Of a DNA stretch of 64,000 bases, positions 52,663 through 60,312 are shown piece after piece. The DNA lies in contig NZ_AUCQ01000012.1 of the NCBI RefSeq assembly GCF_000429845.1, positions 165,149 through 229,148 of the forward strand, in the 5' to 3' direction. The notes beneath the pieces were generated by a model. The model saw only the letters and a list, made by a program, of their open reading frames with translations. It did no database searches and was not told where the DNA came from. Made by a program: the position numbers and the translations under genes. This DNA is from Comamonas composti DSM 21721 (GTDB lineage Bacteria; Pseudomonadota; Gammaproteobacteria; Burkholderiales; Burkholderiaceae_C). Positions within the stretch are counted from its first letter, which is position 1, and each line of letters starts with the position of its first letter.

Positions 52663-53361
52663 ATGAAACTGCGCGCTTTCTATGCCATGGCGCTCATGGC
52701 CGCAGCCCTGCTTTCGGGCTGCGCCAGCGTGCGCGAAGTGCAAAGCACGGTGCAAAGCTATTCCACACTGGAGGCCCTTCCATCCCCGCCCACCTACAGG
52801 CTGGAGCTGCTGCCCTCGCAGCGCGAGGTGCCCACGCAGTTTGCCACCGTGGAAAGCCAGGCCCAGCAGGCCCTGGCCCGCGTGGGCCTCACGCGTGACG
52901 ACAGCCACGCCGGCCTTGTGGTGCAGATCGGTGCCGAGGCGCGCTATGCGCGCGACTACGCCTCCTGGCCCTATTACGACCCCTGGGGCCCGCGCTGGGG
53001 CTGGGGCATGGGCTTTGGCCGCGGTGGCTGGGGCATGGGCTTTGGCGGCAACTTCATGTTCGACGGCCCGCCGCTCGAGTATTACCGGGCGGTCAGCATC
53101 GTGATGCGCAATGCCAGGACCCAGCAAATCGTCTACGAGACCTCGGCCCGCCGCCAGGATATCTGGACCGACGACCCGGCCATCTTCGGCATTCTGTTCG
53201 ACGCCGCGCTCACCGGCTTTCCCAAGCCGCCCCAGGGCGCGCGCGTGGTGCGCACCACGCTGGAGAAAGCCCAGCCTGCAGCGGCTGGCGCAAATGCACC
53301 CGCCGCCGCCCCTGCCGCAGCGCCCCAGCCCACCACAGGTGCGGTCACACCCAGCAGGTAA
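52663..53361 (+). CDS. DUF4136 lipoprotein
   Basis: 232 residues from ATG 52663 with GAGGAG upstream. A lipoprotein signal with lipobox LLSGC (AAALLSGCASV) is followed by a DUF4136-like domain: SYSTLEALPSPPTYRLE, QAQQALARVGLTRDDSHAGLVVQIG. A Trp/Gly-rich insert (WGWGMGFGRGGWGMGFGG) lies near residues 108-128. The domain ends with YETSARRQD and FGILFDAALTGFP, and an Ala/Pro tail closes the chain. Function is unknown; it is an envelope lipoprotein. It is flanked by terminators on both sides, so it is a separate transcription unit whose promoter must lie before the ttcA terminator. Confidence 0.87.
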   Translation: MKLRAFYAMALMAAALLSGCASVREVQSTVQSYSTLEALPSPPTYRLELLPSQREVPTQFATVESQAQQALARVGLTRDDSHAGLVVQIGAEARYARDYASWPYYDPWGPRWGWGMGFGRGGWGMGFGGNFMFDGPPLEYYRAVSIVMRNARTQQIVYETSARRQDIWTDDPAIFGILFDAALTGFPKPPQGARVVRTTLEKAQPAAAGANAPAAAPAAAPQPTTGAVTPSR

Positions 53362-53379
53362 GCTCGCACCTCCATCCCG

Positions 53380-53401
53380 GGCCTGCAATGCAGGCCTTTT
53401 T
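53380..53401 (+). terminator. intrinsic terminator after the DUF4136 gene
   Basis: GGCCTGC (53380-53386), loop AAT, GCAGGCC (53390-53396), then five T residues. Confidence 0.85.
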
Positions 53402-53821
53402 CATGCCCTCCCAACTGGCCCATGCGTGCGCCGGCCTTTGCCCTGCCCCCGATCTGCCGGCCTTGACGAGCGGCTCGCTGATGGAAGCCGGGGCCGACCC
53501 GCACCTGGTGTTCAAACGCGACCGCGGGCACCAAGAGACCACGGCCTCTCTGGGCTGTTGCAGCGAGCCACCGGCCCCATCTCACAAGACCATCAGGGTC
53601 ATTCCTGTTGTGTGATACCGTTTGTAACTTCGCTCCCTCAGGCATCGAGCCGGAGGCTTGTTGAATCGACCATGGCCCGGGACCACAGCCGGGCAAGTTG
53701 CCAACCGCAGTCATGGCCCTGGCCATGGCGAGGATTGGCAAACCCGCAGGGCAAAGATCTCCGGAGGCTGGTTCAACACCCCCGGCTTCAGGACCCCAAG
53801 CTCACAGGAAAGGACATACCC
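53402..53821. other. intergenic region before the DUF2501 gene
   Basis: About 420 bases with no supported gene. Small frames here lack ribosome sites. The promoter of the DUF2501 gene should lie within it, and sequence around 53605-53630 (GATACCGTTTGTAAC) is the AT-richest part, but no consensus promoter could be fixed. Confidence 0.45.
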
Positions 53822-54319
53822 ATGAAAACCACATTGGCCACAGCCTTGCTGACCACCATGCTGGCAGCCGCCGCTCTGCCTGCTCAGGCCGCAGGCTGGG
53901 GTGACAAACTGCGCGACAGCGCCTCCAAGCTGGGCAATGACTCCGGCAGCGCCACCAGCGAAAGCAGCAATGCAGACCTGGGAAGCCTGTTGGGCGGCGG
54001 CGGGGCCGGTGCAGCAGGCCTGGCCGGCCTGACAGGCATGGCCGGATCAGGCACGGCCAGCAATGCAGCTGGCGTCATCACCTACTGCATGCAGAACAAC
54101 TACCTGAACGCCAACAAGGCAGAACAGGTCAAGGACCAGCTGCTGGGCAAGCTCGGCCTGCCCCAGAAGGAGGAGCCCAAGGACCAGGGCTACAAGGACG
54201 GCCTGATGGGCGTGATCAAGGGCGACGGCGGCAAGAGCTTCAATATGGACAAGATCAAGGGCGATCTGAAAGAGAAAGCCTGCGACATGGTGCTGGACAA
54301 CGCCAAGTCCTTTCTGTGA
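53822..54319 (+). CDS. DUF2501 (YjjA-like) secreted protein
   Basis: 165 residues from ATG 53822 with AGGAAAGGA upstream. Signal peptide (MKTTLATALLTTMLAAAALPAQA) and a DUF2501 domain: a low-complexity Ser/Gly stretch, then VITYCMQNNYLNANKAEQVKDQLLGKLG and LKEKACDMVLDNAKSFL. The two cysteines may be bridged in the periplasm. YjjA is uncharacterised. The gene is alone, convergent with the orphan KAS II gene 26 bases away. Confidence 0.87.
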   Translation: MKTTLATALLTTMLAAAALPAQAAGWGDKLRDSASKLGNDSGSATSESSNADLGSLLGGGGAGAAGLAGLTGMAGSGTASNAAGVITYCMQNNYLNANKAEQVKDQLLGKLGLPQKEEPKDQGYKDGLMGVIKGDGGKSFNMDKIKGDLKEKACDMVLDNAKSFL

Positions 54320-54345
54320 TCGACCAGGACGGCACAGCCACTTCT

Positions 54346-55644
54346 TTACAAGAAATTTTCTGAGCCCGGGTAACGCCCCAGCACCAGCGAGGCGTTCACC
54401 CCGCCAAAGCCAAAGCCGTTGAGCAAGGCGTGCTGCATGGCCACGGGCCGGGCCGCACCGCGCACCAGGTCCAGCCCCTCAGCCAGCACATCGGGCTGCT
54501 CCAGGTTCAGCACCGGCGGCACCCTCTGATCGCGCAGGGCCAGCACGGTGAAGATGCTGGCCACGCCACCGGCCGCGCCCAGCAAATGGCCCAGGGCCGA
54601 TTTGGTGGCAGTGATAGCGGGGCCTGCCCCTTTGGCAGTGGCCTCGCCAAACACGGCACGTATGGCGGCCAGCTCGCCCCGGTCCCCCACCGGGGTGGAG
54701 GTCGCATGGGCGTTCAGATGCTGAATCTGGCCCGGCTGCAACTGCGCCTGGGCCAGGGCGATTTCCATGGCACGGCGTGCGCCGTTGCCGTCTTCCGGGC
54801 CGGAGGTGATGTGGTAGGCATCGGCACTGGTGCCATAGCCCAGCACCTCGGCCAGCGGCGTGGCGCCGCGCGCCAACGCATGCTCCAGCGATTCGAGCAC
54901 CAGCATGCCGGCGCCCTCGCCCATGACAAAGCCGTCACGCGCCGCATCAAAGGGGCGCGAGGCCTGGCTAGGGTTGTCATTGAAGCCGCTGGACAAGGCC
55001 TTGGCCGCCGCAAAGCCGCCCAGGCTGACGCGGTCTATGCAGGCCTCGCTGCCGCCGCACAAGGCCACATCGGCCTCACCGGCGCGGATCAAGCGGGCCG
55101 CATCGCCCACGGCCTGGATGCTGGCGGCGCAGGCCGTGACCGGCGCACCAATCGGGCCCTTGAGCCCGTGGCGTATGGAGACATGGCCAGCAGCCAGATT
55201 GACCAGAAAAGCCGGCACGGTAAAGGGCGACAGCCGCGAAGGCCCGCGCGTATCCGTGGTGCGCACCGCCTCGGCAATGGCGCCAAAGCCGCCCACACCC
55301 GAGGCAATCACCGTGGCCGTGCGCTCCTGCTGCTGCGCCGTCTGCGGCTGCCAGCCGGCATGGCTCAGGGCCTGGCCGGCTGCGCCCAGGGCCATGGCGC
55401 TAAAGCGGTCCATGCGCCGCTGCTCCTTGGGTGAGACCACGGCATCGGCGTTCCAGCCACCTTCGGCATCTTCGTCCAGCCCCGGCACGCGGCCCGCAAT
55501 GCGGGTGTCCAGGCCTTCGCAGACGGCGGGGGCCAGCGCACGTATGCCGGACTGGCCGGCCAACAAACGCTGCCAGGCCAGCTCTACCGAGCAACCCAGC
55601 GGCGAGACCAGGCCCAGGCCGGTGATGACCACGCGGCGGCTCAT
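54346..55644 (-). CDS. beta-ketoacyl-ACP synthase II (orphan)
   Basis: 432 residues from ATG 55642-55644, with CGGAGG 8 bases upstream. The KAS I/II active site is complete: Cys in VTACAASIQAV, His in NAHATSTPVGD, His in KSALGHLLGAAGG. It is not next to acpP or other fab genes and is regulated by a divergent TetR protein, so it is probably a conditional or alternative FabF that alters chain length or saturation. It is a second long KAS in the window besides fabB (KAS I). Confidence 0.92.
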   Translation of the reverse strand: MSRRVVITGLGLVSPLGCSVELAWQRLLAGQSGIRALAPAVCEGLDTRIAGRVPGLDEDAEGGWNADAVVSPKEQRRMDRFSAMALGAAGQALSHAGWQPQTAQQQERTATVIASGVGGFGAIAEAVRTTDTRGPSRLSPFTVPAFLVNLAAGHVSIRHGLKGPIGAPVTACAASIQAVGDAARLIRAGEADVALCGGSEACIDRVSLGGFAAAKALSSGFNDNPSQASRPFDAARDGFVMGEGAGMLVLESLEHALARGATPLAEVLGYGTSADAYHITSGPEDGNGARRAMEIALAQAQLQPGQIQHLNAHATSTPVGDRGELAAIRAVFGEATAKGAGPAITATKSALGHLLGAAGGVASIFTVLALRDQRVPPVLNLEQPDVLAEGLDLVRGAARPVAMQHALLNGFGFGGVNASLVLGRYPGSENFL

Positions 55645-55727
55645 GGACGGCCTCCGGCCAGTGCAGCAAGAGGGAAAGGAAATGGCTTTATCGGCTTCAT
55701 GGAGGGTCACCGGCAGCACCGGCATTT

Positions 55728-55773
55728 ATGATGACGAACATCATCATAATTTGTTTTGATGATGCGCATCATC
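55728..55773. promoter_or_regulatory. two TetR-type operator palindromes
   Basis: ATGATG-ACGAA-CATCAT (55728-55744) and the perfect 16-bp palindrome GATGATGCGCATCATC (55758-55773) share half-site GATGATG. Their centres are about 30 bases apart. They lie between the KAS II gene and the divergent TetR gene, the latter starting 8 bases on. Confidence 0.8.
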
Positions 55774-55780
55774 TAAAAAC

Positions 55781-56401
55781 ATGAAAGTCTCCAAGGCCCA
55801 AGCGGCCGAAAACCGTGCTGGCATCGTGGATGCCGCCGCCCGCCTCTACCGCGAACATGGCCTGGCCGGCGTGGGCGTGGCCGACATCACCCGCGACGCC
55901 GGCCTGACCCATGGCGGCCTGTACCGCCATTTCGAATCCAAGGACGCACTGGCGCGCGAAGCCTGTTTGCGCGCCTTTGACTGGACCATCACGCCCCTGG
56001 CCGCGCTGGATGGCCAGCATGGCGATGCCGATCCGCAGGCCAGGCTGCAGGCGCTGGTGCACGGCTATCTGTCCAGCAGCCACCGCGACCACCCCGGCGA
56101 AGGCTGCCCCGCCGCCGCACTGGCCGTGGATGCGGCCCGGGCCGGGCCGGAAATGTCGGAGGTGTTTGCCCAGGGCGTGGAAGGCAATATCCAGCGCTTT
56201 GCCCGCGCCCTGATTCCCGCAGGCGAAGGTGTGCAACGCCCGCTGACACCCGAGGAACGCGCCACCACCATCACCACCCTGGCCAGCATGGTCGGCGCCC
56301 TGGTGCTGGCCCGTGCCACGGCCGCTGGCAACCCCGCGCTGTCCGAGGAAATTCTGGCCACGCTGCGGGCGCAGTTGGCGCCAGATCCGGGGCCAACCTG
56401 A
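55781..56401 (+). CDS. TetR/AcrR-family regulator
   Basis: 206 residues. The N-terminal TetR HTH is typical: IVDAAARLYREHGLAGVGVADITRDAGLTHGGLYRHFESKDALAREA. The ligand-binding part (DWTITPLAAL... ) contains HPGEGCPAAALAVDAAR, a TetR subgroup signature. It probably represses itself and the divergent KAS II gene through the two palindromes in the shared 136-base gap. The inducer may be an acyl compound, but that is inference. The 8-base distance from the operator to its ATG implies strong autorepression. Confidence 0.92.
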   Translation: MKVSKAQAAENRAGIVDAAARLYREHGLAGVGVADITRDAGLTHGGLYRHFESKDALAREACLRAFDWTITPLAALDGQHGDADPQARLQALVHGYLSSSHRDHPGEGCPAAALAVDAARAGPEMSEVFAQGVEGNIQRFARALIPAGEGVQRPLTPEERATTITTLASMVGALVLARATAAGNPALSEEILATLRAQLAPDPGPT

Positions 56402-56529
56402 GCGCAGGCCTGCACGCTCAATACACAAGCCCCAAGCTCATCGCGACCTGCCATGGCAGAGACGGTTTCCATGGTCAGGGTCATTGCGGCTTGGGCCACA
56501 CTAAAGCCTTTTGACACTGCCCCGCAAAC

Positions 56530-57171
56530 ATGCAAGTCACCCGAATCATTGCCATACGTCACGGAGAAACCGCCTGGAATGTGGATGCCCGCATCCAGGG
56601 CCATCTGGATATTCCGCTCAACGACAAAGGCTTGTGGCAAGCGGCACGCACCGGCAAGGCCTTGGCACATGAGCCAGTGACGACGATCTACAGCAGCGAC
56701 CTGCTGCGTGCCCATGCCACGGCGCAGGCCGTGGCGCTTTCCACTGGCGCGCCATTGGTTGCCGATGCAGGTCTGCGCGAGCGCTGCTTTGGCAGCTTTG
56801 AAGGCCAGACCTTCAAGGAAATAGAGGCCAGCCATCCTGAGGACGCCATGCGCTGGCGCCAGCGTGACCCGCAGTTCGTGCCTGCAGGCGGCGGCGAGTC
56901 GCTGCTCATGCTGCGCGAGCGCATAGAAGGCGTGGTCGGGCGCCTGGCCAGCCGCCATGCAGATCAGCAAATCGTGCTCGTGGCCCACGGCGGCGTCATG
57001 GACATGCTTTATCGCCTGGCCACACACCAGGACCTGCAGGCACCGCGCAGCTGGGAGCTGGGCAATGCCAGCATCAACCGGCTGCTGTGGACTCCCGAGG
57101 GTCTGAGTCTGGTCGGCTGGGGCGACGCGCAGCATCTGGACTCTGGTGTGCGCGACGAAGCCTGGGCCTGA
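56530..57171 (+). CDS. histidine phosphatase family protein (phosphoglycerate mutase-like)
   Basis: 213 residues. Branch 1 histidine phosphatase with catalytic RHGE (IAIRHGETAWNVDARIQGHLDIPLN), the second Arg in SSDLLRAHATAQAV, ERCFGSFEGQTFKE, and the late His in LVAHGGVMDML. The pattern is that of cobC/gpmB-like phosphatases of broad specificity; the in vivo substrate is unknown. The TGA is followed directly by a partial repeat A. Confidence 0.9.
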   Translation: MQVTRIIAIRHGETAWNVDARIQGHLDIPLNDKGLWQAARTGKALAHEPVTTIYSSDLLRAHATAQAVALSTGAPLVADAGLRERCFGSFEGQTFKEIEASHPEDAMRWRQRDPQFVPAGGGESLLMLRERIEGVVGRLASRHADQQIVLVAHGGVMDMLYRLATHQDLQAPRSWELGNASINRLLWTPEGLSLVGWGDAQHLDSGVRDEAWA

Positions 57172-57181
57172 GAGCGTGTTC
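57172..57181. repeat. repeat A, partial copy
   Basis: GAGCGTGTTC, the first ten bases of the core, overlaps the TGA of the histidine phosphatase gene; the second half is missing. Confidence 0.45.
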
Positions 57182-57271
57182 CATGCACGGCGCCATGGGT
57201 GAGCAAGATCGCCTACCCACCCGTGCCAACCCTAGGCGCGCAAGTGCACGGGCCCGCCACAATCCCGGCTC

Positions 57272-59086
57272 ATGCTCTCCGCCAGCCAAGTCATTGTTTT
57301 CGCGAGCCCGGTCTTCTTGTTGCTGATCGTGCTCGAATGGGCTGTCAGCGTCCGGCGCGGGCGCCGGGCCTACCGCCTGGCCGATGCCATCAGCTCGATC
57401 AGCCTGGGCATGCTGAGCCAGACCAGCGCCGTGTTCACCAAGCTGCTGAGCCTGGGCCTGTACACGGCCGCCTTCAGCCATCTGGCGCTCTGGAAGAACC
57501 AGGCTTTCTGGACCAGTGCGCCAGGCTGGCTGCTGGCCTTGCTGTTCTACGATTTCTGCTACTACTGGCTGCACCGCATGGGCCATGAGGTCGGCGTGCT
57601 CTGGGCCGCTCATGCGGTACACCATCAAAGCCAGGACTACAACCTGTCCACGGCCTTGCGCCAGACCAGTTCGGGCGTGCTTCTGGGCTGGATCTTTTAT
57701 CTGCCCATGGCCCTGGCCGGTGTACCGCCCCTGGTGTTTGCCGTGGTCGCACTCATCGATCTGCTCTACCAGTTCTGGGTGCATACCGAGCAGGTCGGGC
57801 GGCTGGGCTGGTTCGACCGCTGGTTTTGCGCCCCCAGCAACCACCGCGTGCACCATGCGGTCAACGAGCCCTATCTGGACAAGAACTACGGCGGCATTCT
57901 CATCATCTGGGATCGTCTTTTCGGCACGTTCAAGCCCGAGGATGAAAGCGAGCCCTGCGTCTACGGCACGCGCGGCCTGCTGCAAAGCTGGGATCCGCTC
58001 TGGGCCAATGCAGCGGTCTACCGGCAACTGGCCCATGACAGCTGGCATGCGAAAAACCTTGGCGACAAGATCCGCGTCTGGCTCAAGCCCCCTGGCTGGC
58101 GGCCCGAGGATGTGGCAGCGCGCTTTCCCCGGCCGGCCTTCGATCTGGACGCGCACCGCACGCTTTACGAGCCGCCCATGTCGCGCGGGCTGCGCTGGTT
58201 TGCCGTGATCCAGTTTCTCGCGCTCATGGGTGGCGTCGCGGCCTTTCTGTGGCAGGCCGACCAGGCCGGCCTTGCCGCCAATGCCTTGTGGTTTGGCGTG
58301 CTGCTCGCCAGCCAGTGGGCGCTGGGCGCCATCATGCAGGGACGCATCAACCTCTGGCTGGGGCTGGCGCTGCAGGCCGCTGCCCTGGCCACGGCCACCA
58401 GCGCCCTGGGCCTTGTGCATTGGCACTGGCTGTTCAAGCCCCTGACCATGGTGCTGGCGCTGGTCGCACTCGCCACACATTGGCGCGACAGCGCCGCCCT
58501 GGCGGCCATGGGACGGCCTTCACAGGCCGCCTGGCTGCTGGGCGCAGCACTTGCACTCTCTCTGGCCGGTGATGTGTTTCTCATGCTGCCCGGGCTGTTC
58601 ATTCCTGGGCTGACGAGCTTTTTGCTCGCGCATCTGGCCTATACGGCCTTGCTGCGCCAGGACGCGCCCTGGCTGGCCCACAGGCCTTCGCTGCGGCTCG
58701 TGCTGCTGCTTGCTGTCGCCATGTATGTGTTTCTGTGGCTGGCAGGCCTGCCAGCGGCCCTGCGCCTGCCGGTCGCAGCCTATGTGCTGGTGATTGCTCT
58801 CATGGCGGCCCAGGCTGTGGGGCGCGCTACCCATCTTGCGGGCACGGGTGGCAGCGCTGCGGCGACCCAGGTTGCCGTCGGCGCCTGCCTGTTCGTGCTC
58901 AGCGACTCGCTGCTCGCAACCAACCGCTTCGTCCAGCCCTTTGACGGCGCCCAGATATGCGTGCTGTCCACCTACTACGCTGCACAGTTGCTCATGCTCC
59001 ATGGCTGGCTGCGAGAAAGCCAGAAAAAGCAGGCGCACAATCGGGGAAACCCGAGAAAATGCGAGCACATGCTTGACCTCAAGTAA
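57272..59086 (+). CDS. AGMO-like fatty-acid hydroxylase fused to YhhN lysoplasmalogenase domain
   Basis: 604 residues. The N-terminal half (about 1-300) is a sterol desaturase/alkylglycerol monooxygenase-type di-iron hydroxylase with HRMGH (101-105), HAVHH (114-118) and HHRVHH-like NHRVHHAVNEPYLDKNYGG (from 190). The C-terminal part (about 385-590) is a YhhN/TMEM86-like domain: LFKPLTMVLALVAL, LSLAGDVFLMLPGLFIPGLTSFLLAHLAY, SDSLLATNRFVQPF. In animals AGMO cleaves alkyl ethers and TMEM86 cleaves vinyl ethers of lysoplasmalogens, so the fusion suggests ether-lipid breakdown. AGMO needs a tetrahydropterin. The substrate here is not known. Confidence 0.87.
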   Translation: MLSASQVIVFASPVFLLLIVLEWAVSVRRGRRAYRLADAISSISLGMLSQTSAVFTKLLSLGLYTAAFSHLALWKNQAFWTSAPGWLLALLFYDFCYYWLHRMGHEVGVLWAAHAVHHQSQDYNLSTALRQTSSGVLLGWIFYLPMALAGVPPLVFAVVALIDLLYQFWVHTEQVGRLGWFDRWFCAPSNHRVHHAVNEPYLDKNYGGILIIWDRLFGTFKPEDESEPCVYGTRGLLQSWDPLWANAAVYRQLAHDSWHAKNLGDKIRVWLKPPGWRPEDVAARFPRPAFDLDAHRTLYEPPMSRGLRWFAVIQFLALMGGVAAFLWQADQAGLAANALWFGVLLASQWALGAIMQGRINLWLGLALQAAALATATSALGLVHWHWLFKPLTMVLALVALATHWRDSAALAAMGRPSQAAWLLGAALALSLAGDVFLMLPGLFIPGLTSFLLAHLAYTALLRQDAPWLAHRPSLRLVLLLAVAMYVFLWLAGLPAALRLPVAAYVLVIALMAAQAVGRATHLAGTGGSAAATQVAVGACLFVLSDSLLATNRFVQPFDGAQICVLSTYYAAQLLMLHGWLRESQKKQAHNRGNPRKCEHMLDLK

Positions 59087-59101
59087 GTGAATGCTTATAA
59101 T
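59073..59101 (+). promoter_or_regulatory. near-consensus sigma-70 promoter of the magnesium operon
   Basis: TTGACC (59073-59078), 17-base spacer, perfect TATAAT (59096-59101). The -35 overlaps the end of the hydroxylase-YhhN gene. Transcription should start near 59108, giving a leader of about 790 bases before the MgtE-N gene and 1.2 kb before mgtA. Confidence 0.82.
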
Positions 59102-59131
59102 GCCCGGATCGCAATTACCGGAGTTCTTCCT

Positions 59132-59197
59132 GTGGACAGTGCCAGTTCAACCAGTGATAAACAGTGCGCCGCAATGGCTGCCCTGCTGGCTGACTAA
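59132..59197 (+). CDS. possible 21-codon leader ORF
   Basis: GTG start with CCGGAG 9 bases upstream encodes VDSASSTSDKQCAAMAALLA then D and stop. It lies 25 bases after the predicted transcription start of the magnesium operon. Only the ribosome site and position support it. Confidence 0.35.
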   Translation: MDSASSTSDKQCAAMAALLAD

Positions 59198-59339
59198 GCA
59201 ACGCCCAAGAAGACGGGGCTGCTGGTCACCTTCCAGCAAGACTCCCATCCACCGCCGCGATTTCCCTTGTGTGCCGCACCAGCCGCTCCATGATTGAGCC
59301 GCTCATGTGCATGTTCATGCGCCCTGGCGCTTGAGCACT

Positions 59340-59374
59340 CCCGGTCTCGATGCCGGGTCACACCTTTTGTTTTT
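59340..59374 (+). terminator. weak hairpin with T-rich tract in the mgt leader
   Basis: CCCGG (59340-59344) and CCGGG (59353-59357) form a short stem, followed by a T-rich stretch to 59374. It could pause or end transcription upstream of the leader ORFs. Confidence 0.4.
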
Positions 59375-59467
59375 CACTGTTGTCTGCGCGATGCATGAAT
59401 GCATTGCAGCAGCTTGCTTGACGGCTTGCGCCATGGGCAGATCTTCTGGTTCGCCAAGGAGAGTGCC

Positions 59468-59671
59468 ATGACCCAGCCCCCAATCCGTTCCGTCGTGCAA
59501 GGCCAGCCCCATCGGGCTGCCGCGTCCCGCACCGGCCGTATGGCTGAGCGTGCGGGTACAGCGTCCGGGTCTCATACGCCCACGCCGCTGGAAAACGCAA
59601 TGGCTCTGGATCTTCAGACCCACTGGCCTACGCACCGCATCCGCAGCTTTCTGCGCATGCAGGCGCGCTAA
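59468..59671 (+). CDS. 67-residue leader ORF of the magnesium operon
   Basis: ATG 59468 follows AAGGAG at ideal spacing. The product starts MTQPPIRSVVQGQPHRAAAS and ends in a basic amphipathic stretch, HWPTHRIRSFLRMQAR. It is rich in Arg, Ala and Pro and has no recognised domain. It lies in the leader between the promoter and the M-D-P-D-P ORF. It could be a small protein or a second regulatory ORF whose translation affects the downstream attenuator. Confidence 0.5.
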   Translation: MTQPPIRSVVQGQPHRAAASRTGRMAERAGTASGSHTPTPLENAMALDLQTHWPTHRIRSFLRMQAR

Positions 59672-59719
59672 AGCCTGGCTTTGGCCCGCCGCCCTCGTCT
59701 TTGCAAGAAAGGAGTTCCC

Positions 59720-59854
59720 ATGGACCCCGACCCTCATCGATCTTGCCTTGATCGCCCCCGGCCGCTGACGCCAGCGGCCTTGCCCCGTGCCCACGATGGC
59801 ACGGCATTTTTGAATTCCCAGGCCTTCGCCGGGAGGCTTGCGCTCATGCTTTGA
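59720..59854 (+). CDS. MgtL-like leader peptide, 44 codons
   Basis: ATG 59720 follows a strong AAAGGAG (59708-59714). The product starts MDPDPHRSCLDRPRPLTPAA and continues to 44 residues, too short for a usual ORF scan. The first five residues, M-D-P-D-P, closely resemble the M-E-P-D-P start of enterobacterial MgtL, where alternating acidic and proline residues destabilise the ribosome at low magnesium and switch on mgtA. The ORF overlaps two GC hairpins, the second followed by TTTTT. The role is inferred from these similarities and from mgtA downstream. Confidence 0.7.
   Translation: MDPDPHRSCLDRPRPLTPAALPRAHDGTAFLNSQAFAGRLALML
59760..59779 (+). other. stem-loop 1 inside the leader ORF
   Basis: GGCCGCTG, loop ACGC, CAGCGGCC: a perfect 8-bp stem, 40 bases after the leader ATG. 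A ribosome on the leader codons would melt it. Confidence 0.75.
59785..59811 (+). terminator. attenuator-like terminator hairpin inside the leader ORF
   Basis: CCGTGCC (59785-59791), 6-base loop, GGCACGG (59798-59804), then CA and TTTTT (59807-59811). It is a perfect 7-bp GC stem with a U run, placed within the translated leader ORF, as expected for transcription attenuation. Confidence 0.7.
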
Positions 59855-59895
59855 GCTCCGGGCTTTCCTCGGTCGGCCCACAAGAGGAGAGCCCT

Positions 59896-60294
59896 ATGCA
59901 ACACACCAAGCTGGTGCACGGCACGCATGCCGTCACCGCCCATCATCATCCAGCCGGCCGTTCGAGCCGCATGAATACGCTGGAGCTGGCCCTGCAGGAC
60001 GCCATCGTCCAGCGCCGCGTGGACCAGCTCTGCGCGCTCTACGAACTCCATGGCGCAAGGATTTTTGCCCATGCCCTGCAGGCGCTGAGCGCACGCCAGC
60101 AGGCCGATGTCCTGTCCCTGCTGTCGCCCCAGGACCGCGCCCATGTCTACAGCCACCTGAACACCCAGGCACGCCGCAGCTGGCTGGCCCATGCGGCCGC
60201 GCCCGGGCAGGCGCCTCTGGGCCGGCGCCTCATGGAGACATGCCAACGTAACTGGAGCTGGCTATGCTCCAGTCTTCAACACGGCCGCGCCTGA
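59896..60294 (+). CDS. stand-alone MgtE N-terminal-domain-like protein
   Basis: 132 residues from ATG 59896 with GAGGAG upstream. A His-rich N-terminus (HGTHAVTAHHHPAG) precedes a helical repeat, ARIFAHALQALSARQQADVLSLLSPQDRAHVYSHLNTQARRSWLAHA, which has the periodicity of the MgtE N domain that binds magnesium and gates MgtE channels. No CBS or membrane domain follows. It ends 18 bases before mgtA, so it is co-transcribed. It may sense magnesium and regulate MgtA or bind another transporter; this is inference from fold resemblance and context. Confidence 0.72.
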   Translation: MQHTKLVHGTHAVTAHHHPAGRSSRMNTLELALQDAIVQRRVDQLCALYELHGARIFAHALQALSARQQADVLSLLSPQDRAHVYSHLNTQARRSWLAHAAAPGQAPLGRRLMETCQRNWSWLCSSLQHGRA

Positions 60295-60312
60295 CGGCCG
60301 GGGAGAGATAGC

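Noticed and set aside
53388..53615. 75-codon open frame after the DUF4136 gene
   Set aside because: It starts inside the intrinsic terminator, lacks a ribosome site and resembles no family.
59102..59719. M-box (ykoK) magnesium riboswitch upstream of mgtA
   Set aside because: The characteristic conserved blocks of the M-box were not recognised; the leader has small ORFs and simple hairpins instead.
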